Source: Desulfuromonadaceae bacterium
Lineage (GTDB): Bacteria; Desulfobacterota; Desulfuromonadia; Desulfuromonadales; Geopsychrobacteraceae
Assembly: GCA_013138655.1 (NCBI GenBank)
Contig: WTCI01000114.1
Span: 1-6,644, forward strand
DNA length: 6,644 bases
Direction: 5' to 3'
The notes beneath the pieces were generated by a model, which saw only the letters and a list, made by a program, of their open reading frames with translations, was not told the DNA's origin and did not search any database. Position numbers and translations under genes: made by a program. The stretch's first letter is position 1. The number at the start of each line of letters is the position of its first letter. Positions 1 to 6,311 of the stretch are shown piece after piece.

Positions 1-182
1 CAGAAACAGGATGAGGCTGCAGTTCACCACTACCGTCTGGCTCTGCAACTGGCCCCCGAAAATGAAATGTTACCGATGCGTTTAGCGATGGCATTGGGGC
101 GATTAAGGCAGATCGACGAGGCGATAACAGTATTGGAGCGGCTGGTGAAGCAGCAGCCGGAGGCTCGTTTGGCACAGCTTTC
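1..182 (+). CDS. TPR-repeat protein, N-terminal portion (5' partial, upstream of a frameshift)
   Basis: Reading from base 1 in frame 1 gives TPR helices without a stop: a partial repeat (EAAVHHYRLALQLAPEN) followed by a complete 34-residue repeat starting at the Glu codon at base 64 and ending PEA near base 165. The gene starts upstream of the window, so its signal peptide, if any, cannot be seen. Frame 1 stays open to base 480, but TPR character stops near 180 and resumes in frame 3 (from 183), so this piece and the next entry are one gene broken by an apparent single-base loss. TPRs are protein-protein interaction scaffolds; the partner is unknown. Confidence is high that this is TPR coding sequence, lower on whether the break is biological or a sequence error. 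Confidence 0.8.
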
Positions 183-1337
183 CTGGCCCGCTTTTATCAG
201 GAAAATAAGCAACCCAAAGAGGCGGAAGCCGTCTATCAGGTGCTTTTGGAGCGCCAGCCTGATCAGCAGCGGGCCATTCTCGAATATGGCCGCTTGCTGG
301 AACAGCAAAAGCTCGTTGCTGAAGCATTTCAGCTTTACCGCGAGGGAGTCCGTCGGAACCCCCGTGCTGTTGCAGTTCGTCAGCAACTGGCGATGCTTTA
401 TCTGCAGCAGAACCGTTATCTGGAGGCCTTGGAACAGCTGGTGGCAATTCGTCAGCAATTTCCGGATAATCGACAGGTGATTGGGCGAATCGGTCTGATC
501 CAACTTGAGTTGGAACATTGGGAACAAGCTGAAAACGATTTTCGTGAACTGTTACGCCATGGGGAGAACCAGGGGCGTAATCGTTATTATCTCGGGATGG
601 CCCTGCTCGGTCAGAAAAAATATTCTGAGGCTGTCGAGGTGATGTCACCCGTCAGCGAAAGTTCTCCTGTTTTTGTGGAAACGGTCATGCAACTGACCTA
701 CATTTATAAACAAGCTGGCCAGGTCGATCAGGCCATTGTTGCCTTGAGAAAGGTTCTGCAACGGGGGATCCACCACCCGGAAATCTATTATTATCTGGCT
801 TCCTTTCTCGGTGATCAAGATGATCTCAATGGTGCGGTTGAAGTGGTTTGTGAGGGAATAGAACATTTCCCGCACGATATTGAACTGCGCTATCAGCAAG
901 CGGTTCTCCACGAGAAACGCGGTGACCGTCAGAAAGCTCTTGAGGTTATGCAGAATATTTTGAGACTGGATGCTGATCACCCGGAAGCCCTCAATTTTAT
1001 TGCTTATCACCAGGCTGAGACAGGAGAAGGATTGGAACTGGCGCTGACACGAGCGCAAAAAGCTTTGTCGGCGAAAAAAAGCGGTTATATCATTGATACT
1101 CTTGGCTGGATTTATTTCAAGATGGGGCGTTATGACGAGAGTCGGGAACAGTTGGAAGAGGCTTCCAGCCTGTTACCGGAGGATCCGGTGATTCTGGAAC
1201 ATCTCGGGGATTTATACCGTGCCTTGACGCTTTGGCAAAAGGCCGCTGAGGCTTATCGCAAAGTGCTTGAAGTCGATCCTCAGGCCGAGGGGGTGGTGGA
1301 GAAACTACAAGATCTGCCGTCTGAGGGTGCCCTGTGA
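183..1337 (+). CDS. TPR-repeat protein, main C-terminal portion (downstream of the frameshift)
   Basis: About eleven tandem repeats of roughly 34 residues make up almost the whole product, each with the usual small residue at helix A, A/G at position 20 and P/D at the turn; clear examples are LARFYQENKQPKEAEAVY at the start and DTLGWIYFKMGRYDES near the C-terminus. No enzymatic motif is present, so it is an all-alpha scaffold. Homologous coding begins at 183, directly after the shift. The first possible independent start in this frame is a GTG at 240 inside a repeat with no ribosome binding site, so it is unlikely to be a real start. The frame is closed upstream by TGA at 63-65. The TGA stop at 1335-1337 overlaps the GTG start of the next gene, implying translational coupling. 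The neighbouring lipoprotein suggests a role in envelope biogenesis, but that is inference. The gene may be a pseudogene if the shift is real. Confidence 0.85.
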   Translation: MARFYQENKQPKEAEAVYQVLLERQPDQQRAILEYGRLLEQQKLVAEAFQLYREGVRRNPRAVAVRQQLAMLYLQQNRYLEALEQLVAIRQQFPDNRQVIGRIGLIQLELEHWEQAENDFRELLRHGENQGRNRYYLGMALLGQKKYSEAVEVMSPVSESSPVFVETVMQLTYIYKQAGQVDQAIVALRKVLQRGIHHPEIYYYLASFLGDQDDLNGAVEVVCEGIEHFPHDIELRYQQAVLHEKRGDRQKALEVMQNILRLDADHPEALNFIAYHQAETGEGLELALTRAQKALSAKKSGYIIDTLGWIYFKMGRYDESREQLEEASSLLPEDPVILEHLGDLYRALTLWQKAAEAYRKVLEVDPQAEGVVEKLQDLPSEGAL

Positions 1338-2092
1338 GCCGTCTGTTTATTGGCCTGCTGTTGGTGGTGGTGACGGCCTGTGCCCGGCCGCCGCAAGTGA
1401 CTTGGACAGAATTGCCGACAGTGGAGTTTTTGTTGACAAGCCTTGCTGACACGACCGGACAGGTTCACTCCCTGGACAGTACGGCAAAAGTCAGCATGAC
1501 CGTCAAGGGAAAGTTCTTTTCCAGTCAGCAGTTTTTGTTGGTTGAGAAGCCCGACCGGCTTCGAGCCGATGTGTTGACCGGCTTTGGTCAATTGATCCTG
1601 CAGCTGACTGCGGATGGGCAAGAACTTTCGGTCTTTTTGCATACGACGGTTCCCGGTCGCTTCTTGCGTGGTCCGGCGACAGCGGAGAATCTCGCGCGCT
1701 TTACCAGAGTGCCGCTGGCAACCGAAGACATGGTGCGCTTGCTCCTCTACGAACCGCCGTTGATTACTTATCAGCAGGCTGAGGTTTCTGCTGAAGGAAA
1801 TACCCTGCTGCTGCGCTTAAACAATCAAAAATTTCGGCAGGAACTGCTTTTTGACCGGTATTTACGTTTCGTCGGCTGTCGTTATTTTTCTCAAGAGGGT
1901 ATTTTTCTTGAAGTTCTTTACGATAAATTTAACGAGCGAGATGCCTTCCCCCGGAAGATACAGATAAAGTTGGCGGAGGAAGACACAAAGGTTGTTTTTA
2001 TATTTTCTGATTTACAGACGAACGTCAGGATTGAGCCTGAGCGGTTCACCTTGGAAATACCGGCTCAGATTACGGTAGAGCCGATCCTTTAA
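1334..2092 (+). CDS. DUF4292/LolB-like outer-membrane-type lipoprotein
   Basis: The 252-aa product starts with a lipoprotein signal peptide: Arg3, a hydrophobic core (residues 4-13) and lipobox VTAC with the acylated Cys at residue 16. The mature part is predicted mostly beta: an opening helix (about 28-38), then strands such as VSMTVKGKFF and QQFLLVEKPDRLRADVLTGFG (about 56-82), resembling the LolA/LolB/DUF4292 fold that cups lipids or lipoproteins. The function of this family is not established. The start is GTG 1334, supported by GAGGG at 1323-1327 six bases upstream and by the complete signal peptide; GTG overlaps the upstream TGA as GTGA. It is probably anchored in the outer membrane (residue +2 after Cys is Ala, not Asp). 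It follows the TPR gene, and the pair may be one envelope-related unit. Family assignment is from sequence character and context, not a search. Confidence 0.75.
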   Translation: MSRLFIGLLLVVVTACARPPQVTWTELPTVEFLLTSLADTTGQVHSLDSTAKVSMTVKGKFFSSQQFLLVEKPDRLRADVLTGFGQLILQLTADGQELSVFLHTTVPGRFLRGPATAENLARFTRVPLATEDMVRLLLYEPPLITYQQAEVSAEGNTLLLRLNNQKFRQELLFDRYLRFVGCRYFSQEGIFLEVLYDKFNERDAFPRKIQIKLAEEDTKVVFIFSDLQTNVRIEPERFTLEIPAQITVEPIL

Positions 2093-2104
2093 AAACGCAG
2101 GTTA

Positions 2105-2117
2105 TTCGGAGTCCGAA
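2105..2117 (+). promoter_or_regulatory. Perfect dyad enclosing the Shine-Dalgarno of the peptide-binding protein gene
   Basis: TTCGGAGTCCGAA is a perfect inverted repeat (arms TTCGG and CCGAA, loop AGT) ending at the base before the GTG start at 2118. The likely ribosome binding site GGAG (2108-2111) lies in its 5' arm and loop, so a folded RNA would mask it. The short stem may be marginal in stability; regulation is inference. Confidence 0.4.
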
Positions 2118-3740
2118 GTGCGATCAATATTCATTGGAGCAGTGTTTCTACTATTTTCCCTGTCGGCTTGTGATAACCCGCAGGAAGCCAGTCTTCCCGG
2201 GGTTGAAAAGGTCTTGACGCCTGAGTACGGTGATACCTTCATTGAGGCATCCATCGGTGATGCCAGTACTTTGCTGCCGGTGTTGGCCTCGGATTCCGCT
2301 TCCAGCGATATCAATGGTCTGCTCTATAATGGGCTGGTTCGCTACGACAAAAATCTGGTTCCTGAAGGTGAACTGGCTGAATCCTGGGAAATTTCCGCAG
2401 ATAATCTGACGATTACCTTTCATCTGCGTAAAGGGGTCAAATGGCACGACGGTGCACCCTTTACGTCTGCTGACGTAAAATTCAATTACGAACTTTATGT
2501 CGATCCGAAGACGCCGACGGCCTATGCCGAATCCTTTAAACAGGTGACCCGTGTCGAAACGCCTGATCCGTACACTTTTGTTGCACATTATGAAAAACCT
2601 TATGCCCCGGCGCTGATCAGTTGGGGGATGTCGGTGCATCCGAAGCATTTGCTTGCGGGGCAGGAGGTGACCAAAAGCCCACTTGCCCGCAAGCCAATCG
2701 GGACCGGACCGTATAAGCTGGCAGACTGGCAGGCCGGGGAGAAGATTGTTCTCGAAGCGAATCCCGATTATTTTGCAGGACAGCCCTATATCAAACGGGT
2801 CGTCTACCGGATCATTCCCGATATTTCGACGCAGTTTCTGGAGCTACAGACCGGCAGCCTGGATTTTATGGGGCTTGCGCCGCTGCAGTTTGATCGCCAG
2901 ACGGATACGCCGGCATTTCGGCGGCTTTATAATAAGTTCCGTTATCTCAATTTTGGTTATACCTACCTCGGTTACAATCTTAAGCGGCCGCTTTTCCAGG
3001 ATAAAATGGTTCGCCAGGCGCTTGCGTACGCCATCAACAAAGAGGAAATTATTGAGGGTGTGTTGCTTGGCTATGGTGCTGCCGCTACCGGGCCTTACAA
3101 GCCCGACACCTGGGTCTATAATGCGGATGTACCGAGATATGACTACAACCCCGAGAAAGCTCGCGAACTGTTTCAAGCTGCCGGCTGGATCGATTCAGAT
3201 GGGGACGGGGTGCTGGATAAGGATGGGCGGAAGTTTGCTTTTACTATCGTCACCAATCAGGGGAACGATCTGCGCTCCAAAACCGGTGAAATTATTCAGC
3301 GACGCTTCAAGGACGTTGGTGTTGAGGTTAAGTTGAGAGTGATTGAGTGGGCGACTTTTCTTAAAGAGTTTATCAATCCGGGTAATTTTGATGCAACGAT
3401 TCTCGGCTGGACGGGTGGCCCGGAGCCTGATCAGTTCAATATCTGGCATTCGAGCAAAATCGGTCCACGGCAGCTCAATTTTATCGGTTTTAAAAACGCC
3501 GAAGTTGATCAGTTGCTGGAAGAGGGGCGGCGAGTTTTCCCTCCGCAACAACGTAAAGCCTATTATGATCGTTTTCAGGAAATTCTGGCTGAAGAGCAAC
3601 CCTATACTTTTCTCTATATCCCGGAAGCTCTACCGGCCGTCTCAAAACGTTTTCGCCGGGTCGAACCTGCTCCGGCCGGGATCCGCTATAATTTTACCCA
3701 ATGGTTCGTTCCTGCGGCGGAACAGAAATATTCTCGATAG
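2118..3740 (+). CDS. ABC transporter peptide-binding lipoprotein (SBP_bac_5, DppA/OppA type)
   Basis: The 540-aa product is the substrate-capturing subunit of a di/oligopeptide importer. Residues 1-18 form a lipoprotein signal peptide with lipobox LSAC and acylated Cys18, so it is membrane-anchored rather than a free periplasmic protein. The family signature lies at about residues 86-122 (LAESWEISADNLTITFHLR, then KGVKWHDGAPFTSADVKF). GTGPYKL near 195-201 and QALAYAINKEEI near 303-314 are also typical, and the length is usual. Residues 359-367 (DSDGDGVLD) form a calcium-loop-like DxDxDG turn seen in many members of this subgroup. The start is GTG 2118 with GGAG six bases upstream, inside a small dyad. 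It is followed after 77 nt by the permease gene, with a hairpin in the gap. Peptide is the default substrate of the family; the actual ligand (peptide, nickel, or other) cannot be read from sequence. Confidence 0.93.
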   Translation: MRSIFIGAVFLLFSLSACDNPQEASLPGVEKVLTPEYGDTFIEASIGDASTLLPVLASDSASSDINGLLYNGLVRYDKNLVPEGELAESWEISADNLTITFHLRKGVKWHDGAPFTSADVKFNYELYVDPKTPTAYAESFKQVTRVETPDPYTFVAHYEKPYAPALISWGMSVHPKHLLAGQEVTKSPLARKPIGTGPYKLADWQAGEKIVLEANPDYFAGQPYIKRVVYRIIPDISTQFLELQTGSLDFMGLAPLQFDRQTDTPAFRRLYNKFRYLNFGYTYLGYNLKRPLFQDKMVRQALAYAINKEEIIEGVLLGYGAAATGPYKPDTWVYNADVPRYDYNPEKARELFQAAGWIDSDGDGVLDKDGRKFAFTIVTNQGNDLRSKTGEIIQRRFKDVGVEVKLRVIEWATFLKEFINPGNFDATILGWTGGPEPDQFNIWHSSKIGPRQLNFIGFKNAEVDQLLEEGRRVFPPQQRKAYYDRFQEILAEEQPYTFLYIPEALPAVSKRFRRVEPAPAGIRYNFTQWFVPAAEQKYSR

Positions 3741-3768
3741 TGCCCATCCGGAAATACTGGATGGGTGC
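3740..3768 (+). promoter_or_regulatory. Intercistronic hairpin between binding protein and permease genes
   Basis: CCCATCC (3743-3749) pairs perfectly with GGATGGG (3759-3765); two G-T wobbles and a G-C pair extend the stem outwards to 3740 and 3768. No T-run follows (next bases are GACGAAAG), so it is not a canonical intrinsic terminator. Its place directly after the binding protein stop codon suits an RNA-stabilising or partial-attenuation element, which would give more binding protein than permease. That role is inference from position. Confidence 0.5.
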
Positions 3769-3817
3769 GACGAAAGTTTCCCGTTTGTAAACTCGATAAA
3801 TTGCGAAAGCTGACTGG

Positions 3818-4804
3818 ATGCTGCGCTATATCTTCAAACGTCTGCTGATACTTGTTCCCTTGTTGTTTGGGATTACCCTGATCTCTTTTGTGGTGATTCA
3901 TTTGGCTCCGGGGGAACCGACCGATATGCAGACGCAAATGAATCCGCAGGCCGGCACTGAACTGCAGGAACGGTTGCGGGTACAATACGGGCTTGATCAG
4001 CCGCTCTATGTACAATACGGGAAATGGTTGTCGCGGCTGGTTCAGCTCGATTTCGGGGAGTCTTTCGCCACAGACCGACGCCCGGTTTTTGACAAGGTGG
4101 TGGAGCGTTTGCCGGTGACAATGCTGCTTAATGTCCTGTCAATCTTATTGATTCTTGTGGTTTCGATCCCCTTGGGGATTGCTTCTGCCGTCAGGCGCAA
4201 TTCGGGATTTGACCGGGTCACCACGATGCTGGTTTTTGCCGGTTTTGCCATGCCTTCTTTCTGGCTGGCCCTGTTGTTAATGGACTGGTTCGGTGTGCGG
4301 CTGGGTCTTTTGCCGATCTCCGGTCTGAAATCTCTCGGTTATGAATACCTGAGCTGGAGTGGACAACTGCTCGACCGTTTGGCGCACTTGATCCTGCCGG
4401 TTTTTGTTTCTGCTCTCGGCGGGGTGGCTGGATTCTCTCGTTATATGCGTTCAAATATGTTGGAAGTGGTGCGGCAGGATTATATTCTTACGGCGCGTGC
4501 CAAGGGCCTGTCGGAAAAGACCGTCATCTATAAACATGCTTTACGGAATGCGCTGTTACCGGTCATCACTATCCTTGGGTTGTCAGTCCCTGGACTGATT
4601 GGCGGGAGTGTCATATTCGAAACCATCTTCGCTATTCCGGGGATGGGTAAGTTGTTCTACGATGGTGTCATGATGCGGGATTATCCGTTGATTATGGGGA
4701 TTCTGGTGATGGGTGCCGTGCTGACCCTGCTTGGTAATCTGCTGGCCGATATCTCCTACGCGATTGCCGATCCACGCATCCGCCACGGACAACAGGAGGG
4801 CTGA
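3818..4804 (+). CDS. Peptide ABC transporter permease, DppB/OppB type
   Basis: The 328-aa inner-membrane subunit forms half of the translocation pore. The N-terminus [18 protein letters not shown] is typical of the family and fixes the start, although the ribosome binding site is weak. About six membrane segments are visible near residues 9-30, 100-122, 135-158, 188-206, 248-272 and 290-316. The EAA loop that docks on the ATPase subunit is clear at about 225-248 ([20 protein letters not shown] then ALLP), followed by the conserved [12 protein letters not shown]. The large loop after segment 1 ([20 protein letters not shown]) is also characteristic. Its partner is the DppC-type permease, but the two genes are separated by an unrelated GspE_N gene, whereas they are normally adjacent. 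The weak ribosome site and upstream hairpin suggest lower expression than the binding protein. Confidence 0.94.
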   Translation: MLRYIFKRLLILVPLLFGITLISFVVIHLAPGEPTDMQTQMNPQAGTELQERLRVQYGLDQPLYVQYGKWLSRLVQLDFGESFATDRRPVFDKVVERLPVTMLLNVLSILLILVVSIPLGIASAVRRNSGFDRVTTMLVFAGFAMPSFWLALLLMDWFGVRLGLLPISGLKSLGYEYLSWSGQLLDRLAHLILPVFVSALGGVAGFSRYMRSNMLEVVRQDYILTARAKGLSEKTVIYKHALRNALLPVITILGLSVPGLIGGSVIFETIFAIPGMGKLFYDGVMMRDYPLIMGILVMGAVLTLLGNLLADISYAIADPRIRHGQQEG

Positions 4805-4849
4805 ATGTTCGTGTGTTGGAAAACTGTCCGGGAGAATTTATGCAACTGA
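4794..4849 (+). other. Strong Shine-Dalgarno plus 14-codon mini-ORF overlapping the next gene start (possible leader peptide)
   Basis: AGGAGGG at 4794-4800 is the best ribosome binding site in the window. It is followed by ATG 4805, immediately after the permease TGA, which opens a 14-codon frame (MFVCWKTVRENLCN, stop 4847-4849) that runs past the ATG of the GspE_N gene at 4840. Ribosomes ending here would stop 7 bases beyond that start, allowing coupling. The alternative is that AGGAGGG serves the GTG at 4813 in the GspE_N frame, but that spacing (12 nt) is long. A real peptide is unproven. Confidence 0.2.
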
Positions 4850-5454
4850 AAGCGAACCGACTTGGAGAAATGTTACTGGAAGCAGGTCTGATCGACCAGT
4901 TCCAGCTCGATTCTGCGCTGTCAATGCAGCGGAATCTGGGAGGACGGATCGGTAGTGCGCTGGTCAAACTTGGTTATCTGCCGGAAGAGACGATGATGGA
5001 ATTTCTGGAATCGCAGGCGAAATTTTCTCGTATTTCGCTGGAAGATTTAGAAATTCCTCCGGAATTAATCGCAATTTTGCCGGCAGAAAAATTGAAGTAT
5101 TTGCTGGTGGTGCCGATTGAGTTACGTCATTCAGGGTCAGAGAAGATTCTCCGCGTGGCGATGACTGATCCGACCAACCAAAACCTGATTAACGAATTGC
5201 AGTTTGCGAGCGGCTGCCGGGTGCTGCCGGTGCTGGCCTCGGAAAATGAAATTCGTCAAGCCTTGAAAAATAATCTGCCGGCTGAACCGCTGCAGTCGCC
5301 CGAACCTCCAGCTGAAAATTTCATTTTGGAACAACAGGGCGTCGACTTCAGTGATCTTCCGGGTGATGATGTGCGCGTTGATCGTTTGCTGGAGGTTTTG
5401 CAGGAGAAGGGCATTTTGAGTGCGATTGACGTAGAACGGATAAAGTTTGGTTAA
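4840..5454 (+). CDS. Stand-alone GspE/PilB N-terminal (MshEN, T2SSE_N) domain protein, probable c-di-GMP receptor
   Basis: The 204-aa product matches the N-terminal regulatory domain of type II secretion and type IV pilus ATPases (GspE/PilB/MshE) but ends before any Walker A/B ATPase core. Motif 1 (residues 7-30) has R7-L8-G9, L12-L13, G16, L17-I18, L23, L27, Q30. Motif 2 (36-59) has R36-I37-G38, L41-V42, G45, L47, L56, Q59. They are joined by five residues (RNLGG). This is the two-motif pattern known from MshEN domains to bind cyclic di-GMP. The rest of the T2SSE_N domain follows (about 72-142, with IPPELIAILPAEKLKYLLVV and the conserved VAMTDPTN). Then come a Pro/Glu-rich linker (146-160) and a C-terminal helical piece (181-201) that resembles a third, degenerate half-motif. 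The chosen ATG has GGGAG (4830-4834) five bases upstream; GTG 4813 would add nine residues but lacks well-spaced support. The protein is cytoplasmic (no signal peptide). It sits between the two permease genes, suggesting a link to the transporter; this is inference. Confidence 0.88.
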   Translation: MQLKANRLGEMLLEAGLIDQFQLDSALSMQRNLGGRIGSALVKLGYLPEETMMEFLESQAKFSRISLEDLEIPPELIAILPAEKLKYLLVVPIELRHSGSEKILRVAMTDPTNQNLINELQFASGCRVLPVLASENEIRQALKNNLPAEPLQSPEPPAENFILEQQGVDFSDLPGDDVRVDRLLEVLQEKGILSAIDVERIKFG

Positions 5455-5456
5455 TT

Positions 5457-6311
5457 ATGACGATCCAGCGTAGTGTATTTATCCGTGATGTTGTTTGGCA
5501 ACGCCTGCGCCATAATCGGATGGCTATGGTCGGTGGTGCGATAGTTCTGTGTATGTTTTTGATGGCCGCAGTTGCCTCTTTAGTCTGTGCCGATCCTTCC
5601 GTCATTGATGTCGGACAACGACTGTTGCCGCCGAGCTGGGAACACCCCATGGGCACGGATGATTTAGGTCGTGGTGTGCTGGTGAGGATGTTGTACGGTG
5701 CGCGTATCTCCTTGCTGGTCGGTTTTGTCGCCGTCGGTGTCTCCAGTTTGATCGGTATTCTGTTCGGTTCTCTGGCAGGGTATTACGGTGGCTGGATTGA
5801 TGCGTTAATCATGCGGTTTGTCGATATCATGCTCTGCTTCCCGACTTTTTTCCTGATTCTCGCGGTGATTGCTTTTCTGGATCCATCAATCTGGAATATC
5901 ATGATCGTCATCGGCCTGACCAGCTGGATGGGAGTAGCGCGGCTGATTCGTGCCGAGTTTCTCAGTCTGCGACAACGTGATTTTGTGCTTGCCGCACAAG
6001 CACTGGGGGCCTCTGATCTGCGTCTGATATTCCGGCATATTCTGCCGAATGCTCTTTCTCCGGTGCTGGTTTCGGCCACCCTGGGTATCGCCGGGGCCAT
6101 TCTGACGGAAAGTGCCCTGTCCTTTCTCGGGATTGGGGTGCAGCCGCCCACGCCTTCCTGGGGAAACATGCTGATTACCGGCAAACAGACCCTTGGCAGC
6201 GCCTGGTGGTTGTCGGTGTTTCCCGGTGTTGCAATTTTAATTACCGTACTGGGTTATAATCTCCTCGGTGAGGGGATCCGTGATGCCCTGGATCCGAGGT
6301 TGAAAGAATGA
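5457..6311 (+). CDS. Peptide ABC transporter permease, DppC/OppC type
   Basis: The 284-aa inner-membrane subunit is the second half of the pore. The short OppC_N region (about 11-45: VWQRLRHNRMAMVGGAIVL then a membrane segment) is followed by the conserved HPMGTDDLGRGVLVRMLYGA (63-82). Further membrane segments lie near 84-108, 120-142, 147-165, 203-224 and 254-275. The EAA loop is at about 179-199 (AAQALGASDLRLIFRHILPN) and is followed by the family hallmark ESALSFLGIGVQPPTPSWG (218-236). ATG 5457 lies two bases after the preceding TAA with only a weak ribosome site, so translation is probably coupled to the GspE_N gene. The ATG of the next gene overlaps its TGA (ATGA at 6308-6311). Length is at the short end of normal for the family; nothing appears missing. 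Confidence 0.94.
   Translation: MTIQRSVFIRDVVWQRLRHNRMAMVGGAIVLCMFLMAAVASLVCADPSVIDVGQRLLPPSWEHPMGTDDLGRGVLVRMLYGARISLLVGFVAVGVSSLIGILFGSLAGYYGGWIDALIMRFVDIMLCFPTFFLILAVIAFLDPSIWNIMIVIGLTSWMGVARLIRAEFLSLRQRDFVLAAQALGASDLRLIFRHILPNALSPVLVSATLGIAGAILTESALSFLGIGVQPPTPSWGNMLITGKQTLGSAWWLSVFPGVAILITVLGYNLLGEGIRDALDPRLKE

Noticed and set aside
165..185. Programmed -1 ribosomal frameshift in the TPR gene
   Set aside because: The bases around the joint (GCTTTCC) do not form a canonical slippery heptamer, and no clear downstream stimulatory stem was seen, so a deletion or sequence error is more likely.
103..648. 181-codon open frame on the - strand
   Set aside because: It is antisense to strong TPR coding, its product has a low-complexity composition rich in Pro/Arg with no family resemblance, and no ribosome binding site supports it.
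1433..1460. TTGACA as a possible -35 promoter box within the lipoprotein gene
   Set aside because: No TATAAT-like -10 box at 16-18 bp spacing; it lies well inside a coding region.
3192..3218. EF-hand/dockerin-like DSDGDGVLD loop in the binding protein as a novel calcium site
   Set aside because: This turn is common in this subgroup of peptide-binding proteins, so it is not a novel feature here.
2683..3336. 217-codon + strand open frame inside the peptide-binding protein gene
   Set aside because: The overlapping frame encodes an unmistakable SBP_bac_5 protein; this one is Arg/Ser-rich with no recognisable domain, a typical out-of-frame shadow.
3980..4021. Direct repeat GTACAATACGGG (3980-3991 and 4010-4021)
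   Set aside because: Both copies encode VQYG in frame, 10 codons apart, in a region where this permease family often carries similar residues; coding similarity explains it adequately.
4813..4839. GTG 4813 as the start of the GspE_N protein
   Set aside because: ATG 4840 has a well-spaced GGGAG, and MQLKANRLGE places the first MshEN motif close to the N-terminus as is usual; GTG 4813 is 12 nt from its only good ribosome site.
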